Shown: piece after piece, positions 34,800 through 44,303 of the stretch
Numbering within the stretch: the first letter of the stretch is position 1
Layout of the letters: each line of letters begins with the position of its first letter
Assembly (NCBI RefSeq): GCF_004011095.1
Contig: NZ_CP028129.1
Location: forward strand, 2,294,001 to 2,358,000
Direction of reading: 5' to 3'
Origin: Rathayibacter rathayi
GTDB lineage: Bacteria > Actinomycetota > Actinomycetes > Actinomycetales > Microbacteriaceae
Length of the DNA stretch: 64,000 nucleotides
Notes under the pieces: generated by a model
Databases searched by the model: none
What the model was told of the DNA's origin: nothing
What the model saw: only the letters and a program-made list of their open reading frames with translations
Made by a program: the position numbers and the translations under genes

Positions 34800-35255
34800 T
34801 CAGGCCTCGACGTCGCCGCGCCAGGCACCGTCGGGGGTGCCCTGCTTCTCGATGTACTCCTTGAAGTTGTTCAGGTCCTTCTTTACGGCGTGGCTGCCGG
34901 CGCCGACGAGCGAACCGAGCGTCTCGAGGAAGCCCTTCGGCTCCCAGTCGAGCTGCACGGTGACGCGAGTCTCGGTGTCGGAGAGCCTGTGGAAGGTGAC
35001 CACGCCCGCGTGATCGGTCTCGCCGCCGGTGCTGTTCCACGCGACGCGCTCGTCGGGGTGCTGCTCGGTGATGTTCGCCTCGAACTCGCGCTCAACGGGT
35101 CCGACCTTCACCTTCCAGACGGTGAGGGTGTCGGTGACCTGCTGGATCGACTCGACCTCGTCGAGGAAGCGCGGGAACTCCTCGAACTGGGTCCACTGGT
35201 TGTAAGCGACGGACACGGGGACGGTGACGTCAACGGTCTCGATGATCTGCGGCAC
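34800..35255 (-). CDS. SRPBCC (START-like) family protein
   Basis: A 151-aa polyketide-cyclase/dehydrase-like protein: it begins IIETVDVTVPVSVAYNQWTQ and has FPRFLDEVESIQQV, FEANITEQHPDERVAW and a long C-terminal helix (SHAVKKDLNNFKEYIEKQG). The fold binds hydrophobic ligands in a cavity. GTG 35255 is chosen because AAGGAG lies 8 nt upstream; a longer N-terminus is unlikely. Membrane-stress or lipid roles are often suggested without proof. Confidence 0.82.
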   Translation of the reverse strand: MPQIIETVDVTVPVSVAYNQWTQFEEFPRFLDEVESIQQVTDTLTVWKVKVGPVEREFEANITEQHPDERVAWNSTGGETDHAGVVTFHRLSDTETRVTVQLDWEPKGFLETLGSLVGAGSHAVKKDLNNFKEYIEKQGTPDGAWRGDVEA

Positions 35256-35495
35256 GGTGGTGCTCCTTGCTGTCTCACTCGGTGTGCGGCGTTCCGCTGC
35301 TGCGGTCGTCACTCGCGACGTTAGGCGGGAGCTGTCTGGGAGCGCACCGGGTTGCGGACTGCTTCGAACGTGGTAAACGCTGCGCTGCTCCGGGCCAAGG
35401 CGCCGACGCCGCGTGCGCCGAGACGCCGGAATGACGGGCGGGTGTCTCGACGAGGAGACGATGCCTCGGCGGGCACCGGCACAGGCGACCGCGCG

Positions 35496-36821
35496 TCAGC
35501 CGTCCCGGGGGTCGCCGCCGAGCTGGCCGATGGCGGGGAGGGGGCCGCCGCCGTCGGCGCCAGTGCGACGCCAGCGAGCGATTGCGTTGCCGAGGTGGTA
35601 GATCACCAGGGCCGCGCCGGCCCCGAGGACGATGCCGCCGAGTTCGACACCACCCGACGAGAACGAGAAGCCGGCGATCGCGATCACGAACGAGACCGCC
35701 GCGGTGTACTGATTAACCGGGCGCGAGAAGTCGACGCGGTTGTCGATCCAGATCTTGATGCCGATCACACCGACGAGGCCGTAGAGCGCGGTGGTCGCGC
35801 CGCCCAAGACTCCTGCCGGGATCGAGTTGAAGACCGCACCGACCTTGGGCGAGAGGCTGAGCAGGATCGCGGTGACACCGGCGACCCAGTAGGCGGCCGT
35901 CGAGTACACCCGGGTAGCGGCCATCACTCCGATGTTCTCGCCGTAGGTGGTGGTGCCGGAGCCGCCGAAGGCACCCGACAGCGTGGTCGCCAGGCCGTCA
36001 GCGATGAGCGCGCGGCCGGTGCTCGCGTTGGCGGAGGCGTCAGTCATCGTCGCGACTCCACGCACATGCCCGACGTTCTCGGCGATCAGCACCAGCACGA
36101 CGGGGAGGAACATCGCGATGCCCGACCATGTGGATCCGGACCCGAAGTCGGGGAAAGTGAAAGGCGGCAGGCCGAACCAGTCGGCCGTGCCGACCGCGGA
36201 GAAGTCGATCTCGTCGCGCACGAGCGCCACCACGTAGCCGATGAGCACGCCGAGGAAGAGGGAAACGCGGCCGAGAAAACCCCGCAGGAACACGCTCGAC
36301 AGGATGATCGCGGCGAGCGTGATCGTCCCGGTGAGCGGTGCCTTCTCGAAGCTGTCGTAGGCGGTCGGAGCCAGGTTGAAGCCGATCAGCGCCACGATCG
36401 CGCCGGCCACCACGGGCGGCATCAGTCTGTCGATCCAGCCGAGGCCAACGACCTGCACCACGACGCCGACCGCGGCGAGCAGCAGGCCGACCGCGACGAC
36501 TCCGGCGAGCGCCGACCCCGTCCCTCCGACCGTCGTCGCTGCCGTCACCGGCGCGATGAACGCGAAGCTCGAGCCGAGGTAACTGGGCAGCTTATTGCGG
36601 GTGACCAGGAGAAACAGCAGCGTGCCGACGCCCGAGAAGAGCAGGGTCGTGGCGACCGGGAATCCGGTGAGCACAGGCACCAGGAATGTCGCTCCGAACA
36701 TGGCGACGACGTGCTGGATGCCGATCGCGACGGTCGCGGGCCAGCTGAGCCGCTCACCGGGGCCGACGACGGCGCCCGGCTCGACGGTTCGGCCGTCTCC
36801 GTGCAGGGTCCAGATGGGCAT
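35496..36821 (-). CDS. uraA: uracil/xanthine permease, NCS2 family
   Basis: A 441-aa transporter with about 14 membrane segments. It shows the NCS2 marks AIGIQHVVAMFGATFLVP at the start, LVLIAENVGHVRGVA (the substrate-binding Glu region) and GDGLATTLSGAFGGSGTTTYGENIGVMA with the signature motif. ATG 36821 follows GAGGAG. Uracil is the likely substrate from the helix-8 and -10 pattern, but xanthine cannot be excluded. The last ~30 residues are polar and cytosolic. Confidence 0.88.
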   Translation of the reverse strand: MPIWTLHGDGRTVEPGAVVGPGERLSWPATVAIGIQHVVAMFGATFLVPVLTGFPVATTLLFSGVGTLLFLLVTRNKLPSYLGSSFAFIAPVTAATTVGGTGSALAGVVAVGLLLAAVGVVVQVVGLGWIDRLMPPVVAGAIVALIGFNLAPTAYDSFEKAPLTGTITLAAIILSSVFLRGFLGRVSLFLGVLIGYVVALVRDEIDFSAVGTADWFGLPPFTFPDFGSGSTWSGIAMFLPVVLVLIAENVGHVRGVATMTDASANASTGRALIADGLATTLSGAFGGSGTTTYGENIGVMAATRVYSTAAYWVAGVTAILLSLSPKVGAVFNSIPAGVLGGATTALYGLVGVIGIKIWIDNRVDFSRPVNQYTAAVSFVIAIAGFSFSSGGVELGGIVLGAGAALVIYHLGNAIARWRRTGADGGGPLPAIGQLGGDPRDG

Positions 36822-36911
36822 GGGGCTCCTCGGCGGGAAAGGGAGGCGGGGTCGGAGTTCACAGTAGCGAGGGGCCTGGCCTCTCCGGACCCCTCGTCCT
36901 ACGATCGAGCC

Positions 36912-37448
36912 ATGCATTCCGGCAGCCGTCTCGACGACGCGGAGTACGGCGCGCACCTCGACGAGTGGGCTGCCCGGGTTCGCGCCTCCTTCGGTGATCT
37001 GCCGCTGTGGGCGGTCTGCGGGTGGAGTGGTCGGCGAGTGCTCGGCGAGTGGATCTTCTCGGGCGCACCGCACGGCCTCGCATTCCTCGGAGTCGGGGCG
37101 GTCCGGGGAGGGGCGGGGCCCTCCGTCGAGACGCGGACGACCCTCGGCGATCCCCGCCGGGACGTCGCGCTGCTGCGCGGCCGCGAGGAGTCGCCGATCT
37201 CCTTCGTCCGCCCGGAGGCGCTCCCCGCGCCAACCCGTATCGCCGAGATCTCGGTCGACGGAGAGCAGGAGCCGTTCGAGGTGTGGGAGGGCGACGGCGC
37301 CGTCCGGGCGGCCGCCTCCGTGCGCGGTCATGTGCTCACCCTGGAGTGCCGCGGCGTCGGGCTGGACCGGCTCGCGATGGCCGAGGTGGACGACATCGAG
37401 CCGTTCCTCGCGGGCTGGCTCGAGTCCGCGGGCGCGTCCGGCCGCTGA
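36912..37448 (+). CDS. hypothetical protein
   Basis: A 178-aa protein with a beta-rich pattern and no membrane helix (GDLPLWAVCGWSGRRVLGEW, PFEVWEGDGAVRAAASVRGH, VDDIEPFLAGWLES). The family is not recognised. It is divergent from the uracil permease. Codon composition and length support a real gene. Confidence 0.6.
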   Translation: MHSGSRLDDAEYGAHLDEWAARVRASFGDLPLWAVCGWSGRRVLGEWIFSGAPHGLAFLGVGAVRGGAGPSVETRTTLGDPRRDVALLRGREESPISFVRPEALPAPTRIAEISVDGEQEPFEVWEGDGAVRAAASVRGHVLTLECRGVGLDRLAMAEVDDIEPFLAGWLESAGASGR

Positions 37449-37552
37449 CGGGTCGCTCGCCCCTCTGCTCAGCAGCCCTCCTCGTCCCCGTCACCGCGCG
37501 GCGCGCCGAGCCCTGGCGAGCGGCGCCCGGCGCCGAGGAGGAGCATGGAGGC

Positions 37553-38641
37553 ATGCCCACTCCTCTCGCGGGCCCGGAGCGCTTCGCCGCTCTCGCCGCC
37601 GCGATCGCCGACCCCGTCCGCCGCTACCTCTGGCGCCGCACCGACGAGGCCCAGGCCGACGATGTCCTCGCCTCGACCCTCGGCGTTCTGCACCGCCGGT
37701 GGGACGACCTCCCGGACGGCGACCCGGTCCCGTGGGCCATCGGTGTCGCGCGACTACAGCTCCAGACCGCTCGGCGGCTACAGCGGAGGCAGGTCTTGCT
37801 CTCGCAGCGCGTCGGCGTCGTCGATCCACCGCAATTGCACGACGAGGAGGCGTCCGACATCGCCGCCCGCCTCGCCCTGGCCCGGGTCCGCGAGGCCGAC
37901 GCCGAGCTGCTCCGGCTCTGGGCGTGGGAGGGGCTCGGCATCCGTGGCATCGCCGTCGTGCAGGCCGAGTCCGCGGAGTCGGTCGCGATGCGCCTGGACC
38001 GAGGGCGGACGGAGTTCGCCGGGCTGCTCGCCGCCGGGGCGCGTACCGAATCGAGTGAGGACCCACGCTCGGTGCTGCACACGATCGACCCCGCAGCGAC
38101 GCTTCCCCCGCTCACGCCGGCCGAGCTCGCCGCTCACATCACGGCCGCGACCGGCGGGCCCGGCACGCAGGAGCCGCCGACGTCGGTTCCGCGCCGCCGT
38201 TCCCCGTGGCTGACGGTCGGCGTGGGAGCGCTCAGCACCGCGGCGGCCGCATCGCTGCTGCTCCCCTTCGCCCTCGGGATCGGCGGCACGTCGAGCACGT
38301 CGTTCCAGCTCTCCAGCACCGGCGGCCCGAGCGCCGTCTGCTCACCGGTCACCGCGGAGGCGCTCTCGCCTGCACAGGTCGCCTTCCGTGCGGAGGTGCG
38401 CGGCATCGACGGCGCGGTCGTCACCCTCCACGTCCTCGACCGCTACGCCGGAGAGATCGGAGACACGGTGACGCTCACGCAGGCCACCGAGACGGCCGTC
38501 GACGGCGCGCCGATCACCTTCGACTACGGAGTCGACTACCTTCTCGCCGCCGACGGAGACACGATCCTCACCTGCGGGCTCAGCGGTCCGAGCTCACCGG
38601 AGCTGACCGCGCTCTACCGGGAGGCGTTCGCACTGCGCTGA
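37553..38641 (+). CDS. sigma-factor-like protein fused to a membrane and outside domain
   Basis: This 362-aa protein starts like an ECF sigma factor: region 2 (VRRYLWRRTDEAQADDVLASTL, then PVPWAIGVARLQLQTARR) and a region-4-like helix-turn-helix (LLRLWAWEGLGIRGIAVV, then SVAMRLDRGR). After VLHTIDPAATLPPLT it has a single membrane helix near residues 218-243 and an outside domain of about 120 residues with two Cys. ECF factors and membrane partners are usually separate genes; here both are one chain. ATG 37553 follows GGAGG. It could be a membrane-tethered regulator. Confidence 0.7.
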   Translation: MPTPLAGPERFAALAAAIADPVRRYLWRRTDEAQADDVLASTLGVLHRRWDDLPDGDPVPWAIGVARLQLQTARRLQRRQVLLSQRVGVVDPPQLHDEEASDIAARLALARVREADAELLRLWAWEGLGIRGIAVVQAESAESVAMRLDRGRTEFAGLLAAGARTESSEDPRSVLHTIDPAATLPPLTPAELAAHITAATGGPGTQEPPTSVPRRRSPWLTVGVGALSTAAAASLLLPFALGIGGTSSTSFQLSSTGGPSAVCSPVTAEALSPAQVAFRAEVRGIDGAVVTLHVLDRYAGEIGDTVTLTQATETAVDGAPITFDYGVDYLLAADGDTILTCGLSGPSSPELTALYREAFALR

Positions 38642-38747
38642 GGGGAAATCGCAGCCGGAAGTAATCACAGCCGGGCTCTCGCCGCAAGGGGCTCCTGCGC
38701 GGCGAGGAACGCGTCGCAGGCTGAGAGCAACGATCCTTCTGGAGGCA

Positions 38748-39704
38748 ATGATGTTCTTCCACGCGCAACGACTCATCAACGACATCGAGCAGGACGAACC
38801 GGATCCGGCCGCCGCGAACGCCCTGCAGGAGGGACTCGGCGGGCAGTTCGGCGAAATGCGCACGATGATGCAGTACCTCTTTCAGGCCATGAACTTCCGC
38901 GGCCCCGACGCGAAGCCCTACCGAGACCTCATCCAGGGCATCGGCACCGAGGAAATCAGCCACGTCGAGTTGATCGGCACAACGATCTCGCGCCTGCTCG
39001 ACGGCTCTCCGCGCTACCAGGGGAAGCCGACGGATCCGCTGGACACCCCGGGCGCGGGCGGCGCGACTCCGCTGAGCATCGCGCTCGACACCAGCAACAT
39101 CCACCACTACCTCGTCGGGGCCCAGGGCGCACTGCCCGTCGACGCGGCAGGCAACCCGTGGAGCGGTAGCTACGTCTACAACTCGGGCAACCTCGTGCTC
39201 GACCTGCTCTACAACCTGATGCTCGAATCCACCGGCCGCCTGCAGAAGTGCCGCATCTACGAGATGACCAACAACACGACCGCGCGCTCCACCATCGCCT
39301 ACCTGATCGTGCGCGACCAGGCGCACGAGAACGGCTATGCGAAGGCGCTCGAGACGCTCGGTGTCGACTGGAGGAAGACCCTTCCCATCCCGAAGACGAA
39401 TGCCGAGAAATTCCCCGAGGTCGCCAAGCTCGTCGACCTCGGACTCCAGAGCAAGCAGTACACGTTCGATCTCGACGGCGCGTCGGAGGCGGGGAAGATC
39501 TACCGCGGAGCCTCGCCCTCGAACGACGGCACGAACCTCGAGTCGAAGGAGCAGGCGCCCGAGGGCGTCCCCTCCGTCATCGCGCCGGAGCGCTTTGAGG
39601 AGTTCTCGCCGGGCCTGGACCCCGAGCTGCTCAAGCTCATCCAGACCACAGCCGAGATAGAGCTCGACGAGATCAGCTCCTTCTACGGCCCGACCGCGAA
39701 GTAA
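38748..39704 (+). CDS. manganese catalase
   Basis: A 318-aa dimanganese catalase (KatN-like) that breaks down hydrogen peroxide in the cytosol. The four-helix-bundle metal ligands are seen in GQFGEMRTMMQYLFQA, IGTEEISHVELIG, YNLMLESTGRLQ and IVRDQAHENGYAKAL. ATG 38748 follows GGAGG. The C-terminal tail (PEGVPSVIAPERFEEFSPGLDPEL) fits the family. No neighbouring oxidative-stress regulator is seen. Confidence 0.93.
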   Translation: MMFFHAQRLINDIEQDEPDPAAANALQEGLGGQFGEMRTMMQYLFQAMNFRGPDAKPYRDLIQGIGTEEISHVELIGTTISRLLDGSPRYQGKPTDPLDTPGAGGATPLSIALDTSNIHHYLVGAQGALPVDAAGNPWSGSYVYNSGNLVLDLLYNLMLESTGRLQKCRIYEMTNNTTARSTIAYLIVRDQAHENGYAKALETLGVDWRKTLPIPKTNAEKFPEVAKLVDLGLQSKQYTFDLDGASEAGKIYRGASPSNDGTNLESKEQAPEGVPSVIAPERFEEFSPGLDPELLKLIQTTAEIELDEISSFYGPTAK

Positions 39705-39706
39705 TT

Positions 39707-39745
39707 GATCGGGCCCCGCGCGCCGACGCTGCGCGGGGCCCGATC
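39707..39745 (+). terminator. strong hairpin after manganese catalase
   Basis: Exact 15-bp arms (39707-39721 and 39731-39745, GATCGGGCCCCGCGC) around a 9-nt loop start 2 nt after the catalase stop. The following TCTTGCG has only a weak T-run. Confidence 0.85.
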
Positions 39746-39768
39746 TCTTGCGCGTACAGGAGGCACGA

Positions 39769-40190
39769 GTGCCGGCGATCCGGCTCCTCGCTCCGCTCCA
39801 CACGAGCGGCACCGCTCTGAACGACCTCGTCGGCCCGGGCCTTCGACTCCTCGGCGACGGCGGCGCCCGCGTGACAAGCGTCACCCTCGACCACCGGGAG
39901 ATCCGACCGGGAGCGCTCTTCGCCGCTGCCCGGTCGCCATGCGCACGGAGCGAGGTTCGCGGCAGCCGCAGTGCAGGCGGGAGCAGCCGCGCCGGTGATC
40001 GTCACCGACCACCATCCGCGCTTCGAGGACCCGGCGCGCATCCGCCGCGCTCTGGTCGACGCCGCCCGCCGTGTCGAGCGCTGCGAAGTGCGCGAAATCG
40101 CGGAGCCGGCCGACGCCGTCCGCGCCGCACTGCGCCGGGCGGGCCCCGCCGACTCCGTCCTTGGGGTCGGCCCCGGCGACACCGCACTTG
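39769..40190 (+). pseudogene. MurE-like ligase remnant with internal deletion
   Basis: GTG 39769 follows AGGAGG and starts a Mur-ligase N-terminus: VTSVTLDHREIRPGALFAA. The frame then shifts by one base near 39930 to RHAHGARFAAAAVQAG, and jumps directly to a MurE-type C-terminus (VIVTDHHPRFEDPARIRRAL, then AADAVRAALRRAGPADSVL). The central ATP-binding domain of roughly 350 residues is missing. It cannot be a working ligase. Confidence 0.7.
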
Positions 40191-40625
40191 CAGCTGGTGC
40201 GTGGAGCGGGCGCCTCGAAGCGCGGCTTCTTCCTCCGCGCCGAGACGATGCACGGCTTCTTCAGCTACCTCGAGGACGTCGGCATCGACGGCGGATACCA
40301 CGAGCGCAGCCACGGGGAATCGTTCCTCGACATCGTGATGAAGCGCTCGCGGATCCGCGGCCTCTGGCTCGTCGACGAGCCGGAATCCGCGCTCTCGGTC
40401 TCGGGCTGCCTCGCTCTGATCGGACAACTGCGCGACCTGATCGCCGGCGGCTCCCAAGTCCTCCTCTCCACCCACTCGCCGATCCTCGCTGCCCTCCCCG
40501 GAGCCGACCTCTACGAGCTCGACGAGACCGGTCTGCGCGCCTGCCGCTTCAACGACCTCGACCTGGTGCGCACCTGGCGCAGCTTCCTCGACCAGCCGGC
40601 CCGCTTCCTCCGCCGGCTGAAGTAA
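40191..40625 (+). pseudogene. C-terminal fragment of an AAA/ABC-type ATPase
   Basis: About 145 codons of an ATPase core without its Walker A: HGESFLDIVMKRSR (signature-like), LWLVDEPESALS (Walker B) and QVLLSTHSPILAALPGA (switch His). These fit AAA_21-type small ATPases. The fragment is joined directly to the MurE remnant, which supports a deletion fusing two dead genes. Confidence 0.7.
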
Positions 40626-40931
40626 CTCCGCCTGCGGTCTAGCCTGGCCGGCCACTCCGAGGAGTCTCGCTCGGCCGATCGCGTTCACAACGAAGGATGA
40701 ACGTCGGCGGGACCGCCTGTTCTGGCGGATTCTGCGGGGGCGCGGAGGAATTTTTCCTGAGTTGTGAACGGGATCAGGCCGCCGTCGCCGCCTGTCGTCC
40801 CGAAGGTGTCGGCAATCGACGTCCCGATGCCGAATCCCGGGAAGAAGCGGAAGAAGATGGCACCGGTGACCAGGTCGAGCATGAGCACAGCGAGGCGCCG
40901 CTCGGTTACTCCGGACTGGGCGGGCACGACC
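40626..40931. other. spacer between gene remnants
   Basis: No supported gene. Opposing frames overlap here, one with a hydrophobic stretch on the minus strand, but none has a domain or a ribosome binding site. Confidence 0.35.
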
Positions 40932-41252
40932 TTCTGCGATATCGGCGCGAACACAGGTGTGCCGACGGTCTCGCTGCCCGCGGGATTCACCTCGACGGGT
41001 GCGGCCGGTCTCGAGCTGGCCGCTCCGCGTGGCGAGGACGCGTCGCTGCTGGGGATGTCGTACGACTACCAGCAGGCGACTCCGCACCGCGTCGCGCCGG
41101 TCTCGACGCCCGAACTCGCGGTTGCCGAACCGACGCCCGAGCCGACGGCGACGCCGGCGGAGCCGATTCCCGGGGGAACCCTCCTTCTGAACGCCCGACG
41201 CGAGACCGCTCGCCGGTGGCCGGACCCCGCACGCGTCAGCGGCATCGGTTAG
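40932..41252 (+). pseudogene. C-terminal fragment of an amidase
   Basis: In one plus-strand frame TGVPTVSLPAGFTSTGAAGL, LELAAPRGEDASLLGMSYDY and HRVAPVSTPEL match the C-terminal end of amidase-signature enzymes. The catalytic Ser-Ser-Lys region is absent. The sequence continues Pro-rich to a stop at 41252. Confidence 0.55.
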
Positions 41253-41803
41253 TGGCGGAACATCCGCGCCGTCGTCTCGAAGAGGCCCTTCACCGGGCGC
41301 TGCTGCTCACCCTGCTGGGCGCCGAGGACGATGATGAGACCGGTCAGCACGGGAATCGCCCACTGCGTGACCTTCTGTACGCGGACGGCCGTCGTCAGTT
41401 CCTGCGAGTTCTGCGGCGACGCTTCGGTGGCGCCGGGCGCGCCCTCGTCGGCGTGCTTGGCCTGCGTTGCTCCGGCGACTGCGGCGACCACCGAGGCGGT
41501 GCCGGCCAGGCCGGTGACGATCGTCTTCACGACGGTGTTGGTGCGGCTTTCGCGCTGGTTGGTGAGACGGGTCTTGTTCGCGAGGATCAGGCCGATGCCG
41601 CCGACACCGTGGGCGGCGATGGCGGCGAGCTGCACGGGGGTCCAGCGCGCCCAACCGTTCGAGGCGAGGCGGAGGCGCTCCGCAGGATCGGACGAGGTGG
41701 ATGCGGCGCCGTTCAGGCCGACGGCGCCCATCAGCGAGCCGCCGAACCAGGCGGCGGCTCCGAGGTCGTGGAGACTGCGGACGAGGGTGTTGCGGGAGGG
41801 CAT
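41249..41803 (-). CDS. hypothetical membrane protein
   Basis: A 184-aa protein, conserved in appearance among actinobacteria, with about four hydrophobic segments (DLGAAAWFGGSLMGAVGLNG, LAAIAAHGVGGIGLILAN, IVTGLAGTASVVAAVAG, QWAIPVLTGLIIVLGAQQG). ATG 41803 follows AGAGGA. Function is unknown. Confidence 0.7.
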   Translation of the reverse strand: MPSRNTLVRSLHDLGAAAWFGGSLMGAVGLNGAASTSSDPAERLRLASNGWARWTPVQLAAIAAHGVGGIGLILANKTRLTNQRESRTNTVVKTIVTGLAGTASVVAAVAGATQAKHADEGAPGATEASPQNSQELTTAVRVQKVTQWAIPVLTGLIIVLGAQQGEQQRPVKGLFETTARMFRH

Positions 41804-42091
41804 GGGTCCTCTTTCTCTGCCGGGAGCGAGCGCCGGCGATGGTCGGCTGGTTCGGATCCCTTTGACGCTACGCGCGCGCCGGAACGACGCACGGGGCTTG
41901 ACCTCTCCCCGTCCGACGCGCCGCGCTGAAGACCCCCCGCTGGTCTCTCCGGCGAATACCGCTGGGGGGCAACCCACGTCTGAACTGAAATGCCCTTGAG
42001 CAGCAGGGTTTCTTGCACTGGGTGAGATCCCTTCCTTGCTGCACGTCGCCCACGATCCTCCGTTTTCTTTTCCGCCTGCTTGACTCATCAG

Positions 42092-43129
42092 ATGGAGATC
42101 TTCGTCGGACTGGTCGGTCTGCTCGGCGGGCTGGTCATCGCCGGGCTCGCGGTCGTGGCGGTGGTCATCGGGCGGCGGCGGGCGGTGCCGGCATCGCTGG
42201 TCGATGTCGAAGTGCGGCTGACGCACGCCGGGGACGGCTGGTGGCGGGTGGGCGCGCGGGTGCGCAACTCCGGCCGGTCGCTGGTGCCCGTGACGAGCTA
42301 CAGCGACGGCAGACCGATTGTGGTAGATCTGGGCGGTGCGGTGTCGGCGGAGTGGTACGGGTCGGCTCCCCGGTCGGATGCGTGGCGGATCGACACGGCT
42401 GTGGGGCTCCTGCTCGGGCCCGTCGCGCTGGAACGCGACGCCGACCTCGGGGCGACGATCGTCGTGCGCGGGCGCCCGCAGGTGCGCATCAATGCGCCGC
42501 TGCGTTCTGTGCCGGTGCGCGAGAACGTGATCGAGTCGCAGATGCCCGAGGCGGCTCCGGTCTGGGGGGCCGCCGAGACCCGGGCCGCCGTTGCGCCCGC
42601 ACCGCACCGGCCGATCCGTCCGCGCCGGCGCCGCCCGAGCGACACCGACCGCGCACAGGCCGAGCGCGAGAGCGTCCTCCGCGGCGGCTTCGGAGTGTGG
42701 GCTGCGATGATCGCGGGCGGTGCCGGCGCTGCGTGCGTCGCGGTGGGGATCGCCCTCGAACTCGCCGGCGTCGGAGCCTCCGGGCTGAGCGGCGCGGGCA
42801 TCATCCTGATCGCGGCCGGCTTCCTCGGCCTGGTCGGCACCCTCGTCGTCCGGCTGCTGCGCCGCTGGCTCGAACCATCGGCCCTCTGGCGGACGCCCTC
42901 GCAGCGACTCCGCCGCCCGGGCACGATCACCCTTCTCACCCTGAGCTACGCGGGCCTGGCGCTGTTCTGCGTCGAATTCGCCGCACAGTCGGTGACGGGC
43001 GACACGACCTGGGTGGCGAGCGTCGCGGTGCTGATGCTCATCGCCGCCCTGATCGGAACGGGACTCGTCGGATTCCTCCGCCTCGTCGTCCTTCTCGGGG
43101 TGCGCCGCGCCTCCCGGGAGGCCCCGTGA
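42092..43129 (+). CDS. hypothetical membrane protein
   Basis: A 345-aa protein with one N-terminal helix (VGLVGLLGGLVIAGLAVVAV), a ~150-residue soluble domain (VRLTHAGDGWWRVGARVRNS), a basic linker, and four helices at the C-terminus. ATG 42092 is chosen; a TTG four codons earlier is possible. No domain is recognised. The composition and codon pattern fit a real core gene. Confidence 0.6.
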   Translation: MEIFVGLVGLLGGLVIAGLAVVAVVIGRRRAVPASLVDVEVRLTHAGDGWWRVGARVRNSGRSLVPVTSYSDGRPIVVDLGGAVSAEWYGSAPRSDAWRIDTAVGLLLGPVALERDADLGATIVVRGRPQVRINAPLRSVPVRENVIESQMPEAAPVWGAAETRAAVAPAPHRPIRPRRRRPSDTDRAQAERESVLRGGFGVWAAMIAGGAGAACVAVGIALELAGVGASGLSGAGIILIAAGFLGLVGTLVVRLLRRWLEPSALWRTPSQRLRRPGTITLLTLSYAGLALFCVEFAAQSVTGDTTWVASVAVLMLIAALIGTGLVGFLRLVVLLGVRRASREAP

Positions 43130-43255
43130 CCCGCGGGGACCTCGTCGAGATGTGCTGACGCTGGCGACCAGAGTCTCGGGGCACGGCCTCCCGTTCGGCA
43201 CCGTGCTGGGCGAGCGTCTGGCCGATCTGGTCTCCAACGATCCGGCGTCCTGGTT

Positions 43256-43552
43256 CTAGAAGACCGCGTCGTCCCAGCTGCTCGTGGTCTCTGCAGCGCT
43301 CACCCGCGCTGGCGGGCGTCGAGCCACCGCGATGACGATGAGCGACCCCAGCATCACCAGGGCGGCGGTCTGGAGCGGCGGGGCGACCAGGCCGAGCGCC
43401 TGCCGTACGAAGAGTTCCGGCGGGACGGTGACCGAGTCGCCCTGGTACTGGTTCGGCAGCAGCAGAACCACGACCGGAAGCGCGAGCACGGCCGCCCAGA
43501 GCACGACGGTGACCGCGATCGCGAAGGCCCAGAGGAGACGGCGGCGGATCAT
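43256..43552 (-). CDS. small hypothetical membrane protein
   Basis: A 98-aa protein with two hydrophobic helices (AIAVTVVLWAAVLALPVVVL and TAALVMLGSLIVIAVA) linked by a polar loop. Its ATG overlaps the stop of the preceding gene by 4 nt, so the two are coupled. Confidence 0.6.
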   Translation of the reverse strand: MIRRRLLWAFAIAVTVVLWAAVLALPVVVLLLPNQYQGDSVTVPPELFVRQALGLVAPPLQTAALVMLGSLIVIAVARRPPARVSAAETTSSWDDAVF

Positions 43553-44226
43553 CGTCGGGGAGCCCTCAGGAGTGGCAGCACGACGGCGAGCGCGAGAGCG
43601 GTGAGGCCGACGGTGAGGAAGGGGCCAATCGCGTTGTCGGTCAACACGCGAAGGTACTGCTCGGGGCCAAAGACGCTCTGCACCGGCGAGTAGTCGTACC
43701 AGCTCTGCGAGCTGTTCCAGAGGGAGAGGAGTCCGAGGAGGACGATCACCGCACCGACGACGGCCAGGGCCCCGGCGGCGCGGCCCACGGGCAGGGCGGA
43801 ACCGGCCGGGACGTCGTCGGCCACAGCGCCCGGCTCGGCGGCGAGCGGCGCCACCGGCTCAGCCACCTGCGGGACGGTCGACTGAGTGGGCGCGGAAACG
43901 CTCTGGCCGGCAGAGCCGGTCGGGTCTAAAGGGAGCGCCTGCTTCTCGGGCACTGCGGAGGGGATCGTCGGGGAGGCCTGTCGTGCACCTAATGCCCCAG
44001 AGGCGTCCTTGAGTGACGGAGCCGCCCACTGGCGCGCTGGTTGTTCGTTCGCTGCCCTACCCGCAGAAAGAGACGAGCGGAGTCGTTCCTCGCCGCCGGT
44101 GCGCCGCTCGGTGTCGCGGCCCCGGTATCCCCGCTGAAAGCCCGCGTGGTACCGCGGATCTGTGCCGCTCTCGTCGAGCCCGCCTCCCCCAGCGGGGGAG
44201 CGCTCCGCTCCGGTGCTCTGCGTCAT
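43549..44226 (-). CDS. hypothetical protein with disordered N-terminus and two helices
   Basis: A 225-aa protein. About 145 residues are low-complexity and rich in Pro, Ala, Ser and charged residues; two helices follow (AAGALAVVGAVIVLLGLLSL and FLTVGLTALALAVVLPLL) with an SWYDYSPVQSVFGPEQYLR loop between them. It forms a pair with the next small membrane protein. Function is unknown. Confidence 0.6.
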   Translation of the reverse strand: MTQSTGAERSPAGGGGLDESGTDPRYHAGFQRGYRGRDTERRTGGEERLRSSLSAGRAANEQPARQWAAPSLKDASGALGARQASPTIPSAVPEKQALPLDPTGSAGQSVSAPTQSTVPQVAEPVAPLAAEPGAVADDVPAGSALPVGRAAGALAVVGAVIVLLGLLSLWNSSQSWYDYSPVQSVFGPEQYLRVLTDNAIGPFLTVGLTALALAVVLPLLRAPRR

Positions 44227-44303
44227 GCCGTTCCCCCGCTTCGTATAGTCGAGCCATCAGGTCGCAGGTCCGACCGGTCCGGCGAAATCTCCGAGAGCCC
44301 GGT

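Noticed and set aside
35352-37448. Very long plus-strand frame across the uracil permease
   Set aside because: Only its last 178 codons (from 36912) are a real gene; the rest is antisense to the permease.
40685-40990. Minus-strand frame with a hydrophobic stretch
   Set aside because: No ribosome binding site or family, and it overlaps the amidase fragment on the other strand.
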